A DNA stretch of 64,000 nucleotides from Turnera subulata (lineage: Eukaryota > Streptophyta > Magnoliopsida > Malpighiales > Passifloraceae): the NCBI GenBank assembly GCA_028386065.3, contig JAKUCV010002880.1, positions 66,436-130,435 on the forward strand, given 5' to 3'. The first letter of the stretch is position 1. Each line of letters begins with the position of its first letter. Below the pieces are notes generated by a model. The model searched no databases. It was given only the letters and a program-made list of their open reading frames with translations, and was not told the origin of the DNA. Below, one piece after another: positions 1 through 10,473 of this stretch. Both the position numbers and the translations under genes were made by a program.

Positions 1-2683
1 GCACATACAGATCCACCTGCAGCAAGAGCTGTCAGGTCTTCAAGCAAGCGAAGTCCAAGTTTTCCAGCAGTTGTAATGATTTCCCTCATCCGTGAAGGTC
101 CTCCAGAAGTAGGTTCATGCCCTAGTGACCTGATGACGCATATAAAATAGGATCCTTTAAATTCCTGTCCCACTCCATATGAAGAAGTACAAAAATCAAG
201 CTTATTATCAACTGATCCGAGTAAGAACTCCAGAAAGGCAAAATCACACCCACAGGAGTATAGATATTATGTAATGCATGGAAGCATCAGATCATCATAA
301 CATGCTATTTTAGTTACATAAGATTCCCTTAAACGAATTACATACTCTGAGTTATTGATACTGCGATTCACATCACCAGTGACTGAGCTGGACCGAGAAG
401 TATAACCCCCAAAACCAAACTTTCCCGCCGGAAGAGACTCAGCATGAACGACATGATCAAAAACCAAAGCAACTGCCTGTCTGAAGGTAGCTGCAGCAGT
501 ACTGGAAAATGATACGATTATATAAGACTTGAAGAAAAAACTGTAGGCAGTCATCCATTCATTTATCTAGAAGCTCGAAAATTCAACAATTATAAAATAA
601 CATAAGGGCAGGGCACATGTAATATTTTTTTCCAATAATATAGCTTACTTTCGCACACTGTCAGAGGATCGGCTGTGTTCAAGGAGCCGAAGACATATAT
701 ACAGAGCTTGTGCCATATTAGCCTGAGAGGAATAAGAATTTTTCAGGCAAAACAGCAAGTAACTTCCCCCCTAACCGAACAAAGAAAAACCGGAATACAG
801 AGCAAGTCAAAATAAAATGAGAGGCATAACTATGGCATCAATTCCATGAATTACTTGTCATGGCTAAGACAGCTGTTACGAAACATCTGTTCCATAGCCT
901 ATATCAGAGTGTCATATACGATCAAAAGATACAAAAAAGTCAAACGGCAAACTGCCAAACTCGGGCTAAGATACCATTCACATTACATATTATCAGACCC
1001 GAACTCAAGCACGTATAGCAGTATAAAAAAAATTATTGAAAAATTTTAATTGACAAGCTCCACATAAAAATTTTCAGCATCTACGCACTCCTTCCCACTT
1101 CCCCATGGACGTACAAGTTAATGGTAAATTTCAAGCACGTATCCAAGGCAGCCATGACAATAGTTACCTTCTCTTTGACATATGCTATGCATTCTTCTTT
1201 TTTAGCTTATCTCTGATGTTCCACCATACATGCTTACAGTTTTGTGTTTTAGAGGTAATGTAGCACAGGTAGAAAGGCAGGCTGATGCTAGCTGGTTTGT
1301 CATTTCAGTATATTTCCAATCTCTAAGCAGTACCATATCCTCTTATTATAATTCACTCTGGCTTTAGCGCAATGACAACTCTTTCCAACAAAGAAGGATA
1401 TTAATTCTTTTCCAAACAATATATCTCAACAGTTATATAAATAGCATCCAATAAAAGCCGCAACATGAACTTGTCGGAAGCAGAAAAAATTAGGCTTAAA
1501 TTATCAACCAATTTACAGCATTATCTCAGTGATGATGATGCATATAAAAGAAATAACAATAGTGGTGCTAAAAGGACCAGCATTTTTTCCCAAGGAGCAC
1601 ATGAAAACAGCTGAAAAATGAAATTCACTGGTCCCGCCTACTAAAACCTCAATGTAACATGAAGACAATGGATGGAAAGAAAGATATCAAACAATCCAAT
1701 CTCTCTCCTTAATTGGAAAAAAAAAAAAAACTAAAACCAAATAACACCGTGAAACTTCCATCTACATAACATGGCATTTACTGCCTAGACAAACATGTCT
1801 GCAGGTAAAAACAGCACTTTTCATCAAGGCAGCGAGATATTCCAAACCAAACGAGTCACAATTCACCTCAATAACTCTGCAACTTTAGATTCGTAGATAA
1901 GACCCAAAGCAGTATATTTTAACTTCAGCTTTGGCACTAAGAAGAATCAGGATTATTCAAGAGCTAGAAAGGAGCTTCACACGATATATAGAATAATACT
2001 AGACTAGCATTCTAGCTCTAGCGCATTATTTCTCCTACTGTACAAATACTGTAGACTACCAGGATTATGCCAAGCAAGTTATAAACGTCGAATCACCTCA
2101 GTTTCGGGATGCAACCGCGACTGGAATATGATCAATATCGTCTGCAGCGTTTTTAATTGCAATGTCTCGTCCGCCATCTCCGCATGCTACTCAACAAACC
2201 AAAAAAAAAAAAAGAACAATAATAACGCATGTTAATTCCTCCGTTTTCTGATAGGTTTCGAAAACGGAACTAAAAAATGATGAACTCGTAACTTACGTCT
2301 TTAAGAGTGGAGAGGATCTGCTTCAAGGCGGAAGGCGCGACGGCGTCATGCGATATGAGCTTCTGCAAGCAGGAGAGGCCGATCACGCTCAGCTTCACAG
2401 TCCTGACTTCGCACGCCATCAAGAATATCCGGAGAATGTCTTCGTTGAGTGCGATCTCGCTCGGCCCCGACAGCGTCCGCAGCTGTAGAAAGAAAAGAAA
2501 ACGGCAATGCCGAATCAAACGAAACGAAACGTCACATTTAAGAGAAGGTGCGAAGGATATAGGACAGAGGGAGGTGACCTTTAGTATGGCGTGTTCGGCG
2601 GCGTCTTTGACGGCGGGGTAACGGCGGCGGGCCTCGGCGGAGAGGGCGCGGAGATCGGACTCCAGGACCGCCATGAAAGCCAT
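1..2683 (-). CDS. MON2: MON2 homologue, 5' part (exons 1-6, runs off left edge)
   Basis: Large HEAT-repeat protein related to Sec7 GEFs that acts in endosome-to-Golgi traffic (family knowledge). Six exons read in phase on the minus strand: 2683-2579, 2482-2297, 2186-2097, 722-649, 501-346 and 129 to beyond position 1, all with GT-AG borders. The N-terminus begins MAFMAVLESDLRALSAEAR, followed by DILRIFLMACEVRTVKLSV, HAEMADETLQLKTLQT, NMAQALYICLRLLE, TAAATFRQAVALVFDHVV and LGHEPTSGGPSRMRE. These match the start of plant MON2 proteins as I remember them. Codons split by the introns rebuild sensible residues at each junction (for example R-N-T between exons 4 and 5). About 245 residues are visible of a protein normally over 1,500 long. 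The start is the first ATG of the frame; a second in-frame ATG follows three codons later. Intron 3 (2096-723) is long and has no coding signal. Confidence 0.93.
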
Positions 2684-3605
2684 GATGGCCGGGGCGGAGG
2701 AGTGGAAAGGGGATCAGAATTTGGCGGTGAATTTGAATTCCGAGGGAACGGATTTGGGGGAAGAAGGGAGAAATGAGGGAAGGGGAGTAGTGTGTGTGCG
2801 TGCGTGAGAGTGAGGGAGATGGTGGTCAGTGCTTGGATCTTGTGATTCCTTCTTGAATGGAAGAAGATCTGTTCGTGTGACAGGCACGTGTGAGTTGCTG
2901 GTTAAACCTCTGGTTCGGTTGACGAGTTAGCGGGAAGAGAGAGAGAGTAGCAGACTAGCAGTAGTAGTTTTTGTTCATCATTTTCTAACTGGGCTTGAAG
3001 GAAGCCCATTGGTTTTATGATTCGGGGTTGGGCTTTTTGACATCGTCCCCTTTCACAGCTTTCACGTGTGCTGCTTTATAATCGTGGTCTAAGAATTTAG
3101 AATCTGTCCAATTTTGGTTCCAAAGCTTTAATTTAGTTTACTTCTGTGTTTTGTGGGAGTATTAGTTAGTGGATTAATAATACTGCCATCAGTTTAGCTT
3201 TGATGACAGAATTTTTGTTTAGGTTTCTTCTATTTTGCGGAATATATGGGTGTATATCATTACACAGCTTATAGAGCTTCTAAGGATGAGAGGCCCGACC
3301 CTTTATCTAGCATCACAACTACCAAGTAAAAGATGAGAAAAAAAATCAAGGTTAAGCTCCAATATTCAAATGAGGACTTCATCCCATAATTAGTGGAGCT
3401 TATCTCTCCCTAATGGGAGTTTCGGTCCTTTTATTGCTCGATATATTACAACCAATACATACAAAAAAATAGTAGAATAAGTAGGGAAAAAAAAAAAAAG
3501 AAAATCAATGCTCTCTTGGCATATTCTTTATAAAGTTTTTATTTGTTGTCTTGACACAACTACATTCCGCAGAAAAAGTTGCTAGTTTCTTCAACCGCAT
3601 CAATA
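2684..3605. promoter_or_regulatory. MON2 upstream region / intergenic
   Basis: This holds the 5' UTR and promoter of the minus-strand MON2 gene, then spacer up to the next gene. A purine-rich GA stretch lies near 2800-2950, directly upstream of the start codon. I see no convincing coding exon; the short plus-strand frame at 2591-2776 is a shadow of MON2 exon 1. Confidence 0.4.
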
Positions 3606-3952
3606 TCATTTCCATTCTTTCTTCAAGGCTTCTTCCATCATTCTAAATTCAGCCTCTGCAGGAAGAGACAGACAATGTTAAAATTTGCAGATAATATATA
3701 TTATGTCAAAACAAACCCTCGTCTATCTTCCAATATATTGATTCATGGCTTACCTTGACTAGCTGACAGAAGCTTGAGATTCCCGTCTACCTTACATTCA
3801 TGGAAAATGCAGAAGTGCTCGCACAAGGTCCTGGAGGAGAACCTGTCATTGCACCCTGACACGCAACTCTGCTCACATTCCGCTGTGATTTGTTGAACCA
3901 TCACCACAGTTATTAGGCAGAAAGCCAAACATGCATTGAACCCTTTTGCCAT
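3606..3952 (-). CDS. Small secreted cysteine-rich peptide (hairpinin-like spacing)
   Basis: Two exons, 3952-3754 and 3655-3606, are joined by a GT-AG intron (donor GTAAGC, acceptor TGCAG) and give 82 residues. The start is the ATG at 3952, which opens a signal peptide: short basic n-region, hydrophobic core of about 15 residues, then QITA. The mature part carries six cysteines with spacing C-x3-C-x3-C-x9-C-x3-C-x4-C. The inner pair of C-x3-C motifs is the layout of plant alpha-hairpinins, small helical hairpins known as antimicrobial peptides or trypsin inhibitors. The outer cysteines could make a third bond. Exon 2 adds a charged, helix-prone tail ending in EALKKEWK. I do not recognise the exact family; the function (secreted defence or signalling peptide) is inference. 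It is probably a single transcription unit, with about 1.3 kb of spacer upstream. Confidence 0.65.
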
Positions 3953-5270
3953 CTTTATGTATCTTCTTTCTTTGATAATCACAAAAGTTTAGAATGCACA
4001 AGAAATCAATTTAATGGAGGTCACTACTGAATTAGATCTAAGGAGGTAATCCGACTTTCTGATGGCCGGCATGTGTTTTTTTTTTATAATATGCAGATAA
4101 GCGTTCTGTTTTTTAACAATGGATATTATTAGTCCACTTACTCTTTCTTGGCTGTTAACCACATATATTATAAATGATTTCCAACAGAGATATCGTAAGG
4201 TAAATATTTGATTGTCCTGTGCCATAGAAAATCTCCAGAAAACCAGGGAGAAGGTAGAGAGCAAAAAAATTCTAAGCAATTACTAGCAAGAGAAAATTAT
4301 ATATTGGTACCGGTGGAAAGTTATATTATAGTCTTTTATTTTGGCTTGGAATTGTTATGATTGATTATATATGTTAAAATGAGTATTATGTCATAATTTA
4401 TATATCAAGGGATTAAAATTTAAAAAAAAAAACTTAAAAAGAGAACGTACGGGAAACTTTAACGTGCCCTTTGTTATAGATTTTTATCACATATTAGTTA
4501 GTTCTTAGTGCATATTCCTTCTTAAGATATTTACCTGGTATAAAGGGTTGTTGTACAATAGAATCTGTGTCGAATTTATTGTAAGCATGATATGCTCGAC
4601 TTTTTCTTTCCCTTCTAACCATGTTTTCATGTTATTCTAGTTTTTCTTTTTGTAATTTAGAAAGTTCTGGAAATAGTTTGAGTTCATGATCTCTTGTAGA
4701 TTTATTTCCTAACTCTATCTGTCAAAGAATCATATTTGTAAGTTATTAGCTGAGATTGCGCAATGGTAGATCTCGCAAACTTCTTACGGACATACGCCGT
4801 AAGAAAATTAATGGTAGATCTCGCAAACTTCTTACGGACATACGCCGTAAGAAAACTGTAGAAAGGACGCCGTAAGAAAGACGTAAGAAATGTCTTCCAG
4901 TTTTCTTTCGGTTGACTGCCGTAAGAAAAGGAATTGGTAGTGTGCATATCCAAACCAGTTAACCACATTTACAAATCTTAACCTAGCTTGAATTTTAAGA
5001 TCGTTGCTCCTCCACTTTTTTGATGTTGAATTACAAATAAGTAATCCTAGGCACACACTTGAAGAAATTGGTGATTTGATTCACTCGAATTCAAAGACCA
5101 AGTAGCATATCAACTTGTACAAGATCACAAATCGTAAATGTGTAGCAGTAAACTACAAATTTTTATATCAAATGTTCTTCTGGAAGAGAGGTCTGAAAAT
5201 TATGAAGAGCACACAAAAGGGGAAGGACACATCACGACTAGTAAAAACAACACGGGGTAGTCCAAATTAA
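3953..5270. other. Intergenic spacer with a palindromic tandem repeat
   Basis: AT-rich spacer between the cysteine-rich peptide gene and the sulfotransferase. The only structure I see is the tandem repeat at 4763-4857, listed separately. Small open frames here lack codon or motif support. Confidence 0.4.
4763..4857. repeat. Tandem 48 bp repeat with TTCTTACGG/CCGTAAGAA hairpin
   Basis: Two copies of about 48 bp begin ATGGTAGATCTCGCAAACTT at 4763 and 4811 and are almost identical. Each copy contains TTCTTACGG followed, a few bases later, by its reverse complement CCGTAAGAA, so each could form a hairpin. More single copies of CCGTAAGAA follow up to about 4930. Confidence 0.8.
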
Positions 5271-6224
5271 TTAGGGTCGAATCTTGAACACTAAGCCAGA
5301 ACCAGCTAACTTCTCTTCCATGATGTTGTTTAAGCGTTCCACCATTCCTGGGGTAAGAAGATTGATCCAATCTCCTACTTCGCCTCTCCTGAATAAAATC
5401 TTGTTCTCTAATCTTTCTATAGACTGACCAGTCTTGTTATGCTCCATATTTTTCAAGATGTTGAAGCTGCATAGTTTGGATATATCTTCTATCACTCCAT
5501 CCCTCTCTTCCTCCAAAGAGAAAGGACACCCCAAAAACTCTGCCAACCTTTTCATCTGTGTGCTGCTGTCTTCCTTCAGGTCCTCGTATGTAAGAAACAA
5601 GACCTTGTCTGGTCTTTCCAAGCTCTGCCTCCAGTACCCCAACACATGGTCAAAAAAGGGTCCAAATGCTGAGACTCCCTCACAAAACTTATCGAAACAC
5701 TCCTCGAGGGGAAGTGTCTGACCTACACCTTTGTTTACAAAATGTCAGAAGGAAACAAAAGTATCAAATGGGTTTCTGCTCAAATAAACCACCCGACAGG
5801 TTGAGTTCTTGATGGAGTCTGGCAACGATGGATATGGTATGTGGGTTGCAAATATTCTGGGGGATGGGAATGCAGATAGGTCGGGGATTTGCTTGTTTCT
5901 GTAGAGTTTATACTCTAAAAAAGGTACAAGATCGTGGGGGTTGAAGGAGAGCAGGGGACTTTGAGAGGTTGACGAATATTGTGTGCGAGTTAAGATAGCA
6001 AATGACAAAGCTTTCAACCAAATAGTACCTGATTTTGGAAAGGTAGAAATGATTGTGTCTGTGTTTTGTGCTTTGAAGTGCTTTTGACATGAAACTGAGC
6101 CGTGAATCCCAAGAGAGGGGCACCAAAACCCCTGGTAGTTGTACAAGTAACCTAATCCCGCTGTCCATATCTTGGGAAGGGATGATAGTAGCTCATCCTC
6201 TTCATTTTTCTGGATATCTTCCAT
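5271..6224 (-). pseudogene. Cytosolic sulfotransferase with one in-frame stop
   Basis: Intronless plant sulfotransferase (SOT) frame of 318 codons. The family transfers sulfate from PAPS to small hydroxylated molecules such as flavonoids, steroids or desulfo-glucosinolates. The start is ATG at 6224. Motifs are in order: PAPS 5'-phosphosulfate loop TFPKSGTIWLKAL; the catalytic-His region ATHIPYPSLP; 3'-phosphate binding RNPFDTFVSF; the dimer/PAPS region [16 protein letters not shown] near the C-terminus. The length is normal for the family (about 320-340). The one defect is TGA at 5747-5745, where the family has Trp in SFWHF; the frame continues intact on both sides (5744-5271). This could be a recent null allele, a sequencing error, or, less likely, a read-through gene. 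The substrate cannot be told from sequence. Confidence 0.9.
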
Positions 6225-7321
6225 GAGATGTGTGTGCCTGTGTGTGGAAATTGGGGAGAGAGCTTGGTATGTGACTTAATAAAGAAACTCAAAGTCTTTC
6301 CGTCAGTTCCCAGAAAAAAGAAACTTGTAAGTAATTTCAATAATGGAGCAAGATATAATCTGAGCTTTGCAAGCCGTTGACTTTCCATGTGGCATAGATA
6401 CCTCGAATGTTTTGTTTTTTTCTTCATCTTTATATTAATCAAGATATAGGTTGGAGATATTAATAATCAAAATCTGTTTGGACTTAATGGATTGCTCTAC
6501 AGCTCGGGGAATTTATTATGTCAAAGAAATGAGATCAAGCTGGAAATATTCTAGAGCACTTGTCATTGTCTTGATTTGTGTTGCCTTTGAAGGTCAAGAG
6601 TTTTGGTTGGAGTGTCGCCATACATATACGTTTCTGAACGTGTATTGTATTGCTCAAGAAGCAAAAAAGAATTGCACCAAATTTTTAGTATGGTAGTAGT
6701 TGTCAAATTTTGGACAAAACCTGGAAATGATATATATACTATATCAAAATAATTACAAAATACAAAACACTGGCCTCACAGCTGTCTTCCCAGGAACTCA
6801 TTAATTACACGTGAAGGGAATTAAGAATGCTCAGCCCCTTACAAAAAGATGGGGCTATGTTAGCTAAGTTTTGAGCTGCTACAAAAGATAAGTGGAAAGA
6901 GATTGAACTTGTTTGCAGCAGTTAAATTTCTGCTGCCACCCTCTAATAGTCTTCTCAAGAAAAAAATTATAGGATGGTGTATTTGAGAAAGGTTTGTGTG
7001 AATATCTAATCTATGCAAGAAACTAAAGGGATGAAGGATTTGCCAAAAACATATAAAAAAACAGAGGACATGCTTGGCAATATTCAGGAAAGCACACACA
7101 TTTTGCATTACTATAACTCTATTTATAGTTACATCACGGACTTAGCATTAAATGTTTACAACAAACATTCTAGACTAGCATTAAATATTTATATAATATT
7201 TTAACTAATTCTAGATATTCTATTAGATTTTTCAAGATTATCATTAAATGCTTACAAAAATATCTTAATCTTTATGTTGATTTTTTATTTAATGCATATA
7301 AAATATATTGATTTTTCTAGA
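6225..7321. other. Intergenic, AT-rich
   Basis: Upstream region of the sulfotransferase, then AT-rich spacer with repeated short TCTAGACTAG-like and ATTAAATRTTTA-like motifs near 7150-7330. No coding signal seen on either strand. Confidence 0.3.
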
Positions 7322-8346
7322 CTAGATTTTTCTAGAGATTGTAGCAAGTAATGATGCTTCAACATCTTCATCCCATACAACCGGATCCACAAGCCACTCC
7401 AAGGCTGTTTTGGATTCAGTTTCCAAGCATAAAGTCTGTATGCCATTGTTCCTAGCTAAGAGCAGTCTTTGTCGGATAGCCAAAAGATCAGCTAGGATGA
7501 ACATTCCTGGGTCTAAAGATAATACAAAACTTGATTTCCATCTACCCTCAGCATCGCGACAAATACCTCCCAGAAAGGTGCCTTGCTCAGGCGGGAGATT
7601 GGCCTTAGCTACATTCATCTTGCAAGCTCCTCTGATTGGTGGAATCCAACTATGCGATCGGGGTACAGAGAGCATATACATTGCTTCTTGACATTGGAGG
7701 CACTGCAACCTGTGCCCTACGCCCTTTTGCAAAAATTTTTCTGCTTCAAATTGAGTTTGCGATGTTCTCTTCGGGTCAAATATCAATTTGTTGCGCCATG
7801 ACCAAAGACGCCAACATGTAACGAAAAAGATGCTGTTCCATTCTTCCCAACAGCCTGCGCATTTTGTTTTTTAGCAACCAATCTTATTGTGATAAGGAGA
7901 AGAAGTCAGCAGTAAGTGAGAAATTGCTTAGTGCCAACCTTATATCTCTAGCAACCACTAGTCTCGTAATACATGAAGGACTGATTCAGGGGCTTGAAAA
8001 CATTGAGGGTACTCTGGCTAGACCTTTCCACCTCCAAACCATTCCCCACAATTTCAACTTGGGGCTTCAGTTGTCTTCTTCTAATACTTTGTAAGCTGAT
8101 TTGATCGAGAACATGCCTTTAGCATTTGCAATCCAAATGGGCTAACTTGGCCCTTATTTTGCTCGAGGAAATTGGCGTCGAGTTCAGAATATTTCCCAAA
8201 CTCGGTGGAAGCTGGTTAGACAAAACCTCCCGATTCCATGAACTTCCTTTGATACAAAATCTGCCACAACCGCTTTTCTTTGGACAACAGAGTCAGTTTG
8301 GATCCAATCCAATAAACTACTTTTTCTATTGAGCCATATGTCAGAC
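7322..8346 (-). mobile_element. Decayed LINE 3' part (zf-RVT plus RNase H), split by LTR insertion
   Basis: Read on the minus strand from 8346, frames with stops and shifts contain MFSIKSAYKVLEE and VWRWKGLARVPS, typical of the zinc-binding region (zf-RVT) after plant LINE reverse transcriptase. An RNase H-like piece (7786-7322) follows with SWIPPIRGACKMNVAK, GGICRDAEGRW and ETESKTALEWL. It is broken by many stops and not functional. The LTR element at 8347 splits it: sequence just beyond the element (from 17750) reads on in the same sense, as expected for an insertion into an older LINE copy. Confidence 0.7.
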
Positions 8347-9960
8347 TGTGAACATCCAAATTTGACCCATAAAAATTATATTGAGATTAGACTCCAGACA
8401 TGTTTGAATCATAAGGTTGATGAGTTAGTCTTGGGTTGAAGCATGGATGGGGTTTAATTTTAGTAGAATTTATACGTTATAGTAATTAAGACTTTTTATG
8501 TGCCTAGGATTAATGAGACAATTTAATCATAGGATATGTTAAGGACTAAATTGCTAAAATATATTTTATCTTATTAAATTTGGGCTTGTTTATTTATTAA
8601 ACCCAATTATATTTATTCTTGGGTTGAGGATAAATGTAAGGGTCCAATTTAATAAGGTATGGACTTTTCTTCAGAGTTGCACAGCCCATTAACACCTTGC
8701 TTGCAGACAAATTTAGCTCTGATTTTCGTAGAAAATCAGAGTTAAATCATTCCTTAATAGCAAGAATATTTTTGGTATGATTTTGGCTTTAAATGAGGAA
8801 TTAATGTGTAGTTAGTCAATTAGGAGATGATTGAGAGGAGTAGTAATCAAGAAAGCAGAGGATTCTGAGCAGTCTAGAGGTTAATTACGCGGTAGGATCA
8901 ATCAGGGAGGAATTAGGGGAGAATCGGGACCCAAAAAGGAAAGAACGGGTGAGACGCGTAGGCGCGGGCGGTCATCTCGGGATGACCGCCGGGCCTGGGC
9001 GGTCTTCCACCCATGACCGCCTGGCCTGGCTGTCATCCATAGGATGACCGCCGGCCATGGCGGTCATGCATACCCAGAGACGCGTTTTCTCCCCCGATTT
9101 TCGCCCGTAATCTGATTCTACTCGATTTTGGCCCAGATTTTTGGCTATTACCTTGATCATTAAGTTGGTCCACGCCCCTAGGCTACCCAGAACACTATAA
9201 ATAGGACCCTCCTCTCACATTTCAAAGGACATATTCTATTACACAAACATGCTTCATAAAGCTTTGAGGCTTGGAGAAACTCTATTCTTCAGGCTTAAGA
9301 AATAGTTCCATAGGCAACACTCTGGTAGAATTTTGTGGGTAGCATCATCCATTATAGGCAGCAAAAGGGAAAAATCAAGAAGAACTCCAAGATTGAGTTG
9401 AGGAGTGGGAGGAAATTGTGTGGGAGGCACAACTCAAACCAAGGAGCTAAAGGAGGGCTAGAAGAGGTAATCCTAATCCCTTTTTGTCTGACCAATTATT
9501 GTTGAGATGTTGATGTTGATGATGATGTGATTGTTGTGATGTCATATTAAGAACTACGTGGGCTTTGAACCCGGTTTCCGGGGTACATAGGTGGTTTCTA
9601 GTGGTGGAAACTCAAGCCCAATCTTCTTCTTCTCCCCCTTCTTTTTAATATTCAGTTATCATGTGTTTTGGTGCTCACACTTGCACACTTGTACAAGGCA
9701 TACAAAATCCTCTAATTGCATAAAGTTTCGCCCCAATATGGGTGGGTGCCTAACACCTTCCCATCCATGACGAATCCCCGGGTCCAGCATATTTGGTTCG
9801 TTATCCGGTTGTCTAAATGGAGTCACATGAAGGGTTTTTCCCAAGTTTTTGTCCCTTAATAAAATTTGGGTAGCGACCCCAAAGATGTTGGATGACGGTT
9901 ATAATGAAGGTGTAAAGGAAAGGTGAATAGGCCCAAGTGATTTTGGGTCGGGTATTCACA
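8347..9960 (+). repeat. 5' LTR of the Tat-like element
   Basis: 1,614 bp, direct repeat of 16148-17744. It contains a GC-rich block (about 8960-9075) of repeated GACCGCC/GGCGGTC palindromic motifs, a TATA box at 9196, and a conserved 3' part ending GGGTATTCACA. Confidence 0.93.
9196..9203 (+). promoter_or_regulatory. LTR TATA box
   Basis: TATAAATA in the 5' LTR, repeated at 16980-16987 in the 3' LTR in the same context (CACTATAAATAGGACCC). This is the likely core promoter of the element's transcript. Confidence 0.65.
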
Positions 9961-9962
9961 GC

Positions 9963-9981
9963 TGGAGACTCCACTGGGGAC
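9963..9981 (+). other. Primer-binding-site-like sequence
   Basis: TGGAGACTCCACTGGGGAC begins two bases after the 5' LTR. It resembles the TGGCGACTCC-type binding sites of Tat/Ogre Gypsy elements, which I remember as pairing with an arginine tRNA; the tRNA identity was not checked. Confidence 0.6.
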
Positions 9982-10473
9982 TTTGAGGGTTCAAGAAACT
10001 TTGTGCAGTTATTGAATTTCTGTATGCCTTTTTATGTGTCATCATAAGTGCCTTGCATTCATGGTAAATGTTGTGAAGCCTCTACAGTAAGAGGGCCAGG
10101 GGATCCAAGTCCACTACAATGCTTTCTTTAAGCGATAGTAGCTTGTGTGAACCGGTTTCTCGCTGCTCATGCAATGATAGGGATTAATGGGCCTTGGACC
10201 TCACGCAATATCCTTTATCACATGTGAGTAGGCCAAACTATTCCTTAGCGGCAGTCTTTTTAGCCCCCAACCAGCTGCATACCCTGAGCATCCCATGCAT
10301 GATGAATCAATAGGTGTTGTGTGTATTTGAGTGCTTGTTGTTGTGAGTTCAAGTAGAAATACATGAGGTGCCCCCTCGTTCATTCCTCCATATATAAATC
10401 CGGAAAGACATGTGTGGGATAGGCCCTAGGGAGTCGAAGACCCTGACACCGGTCCTTTAAATATTAGGACAAC

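Noticed and set aside
846..1049. 67-codon plus-strand frame
   Set aside because: Lies in MON2 intron 3, has no motif and is likely random.
4702..5056. Minus-strand frames over the tandem repeat
   Set aside because: Created by the 48 bp duplication; repeated peptide without domain.
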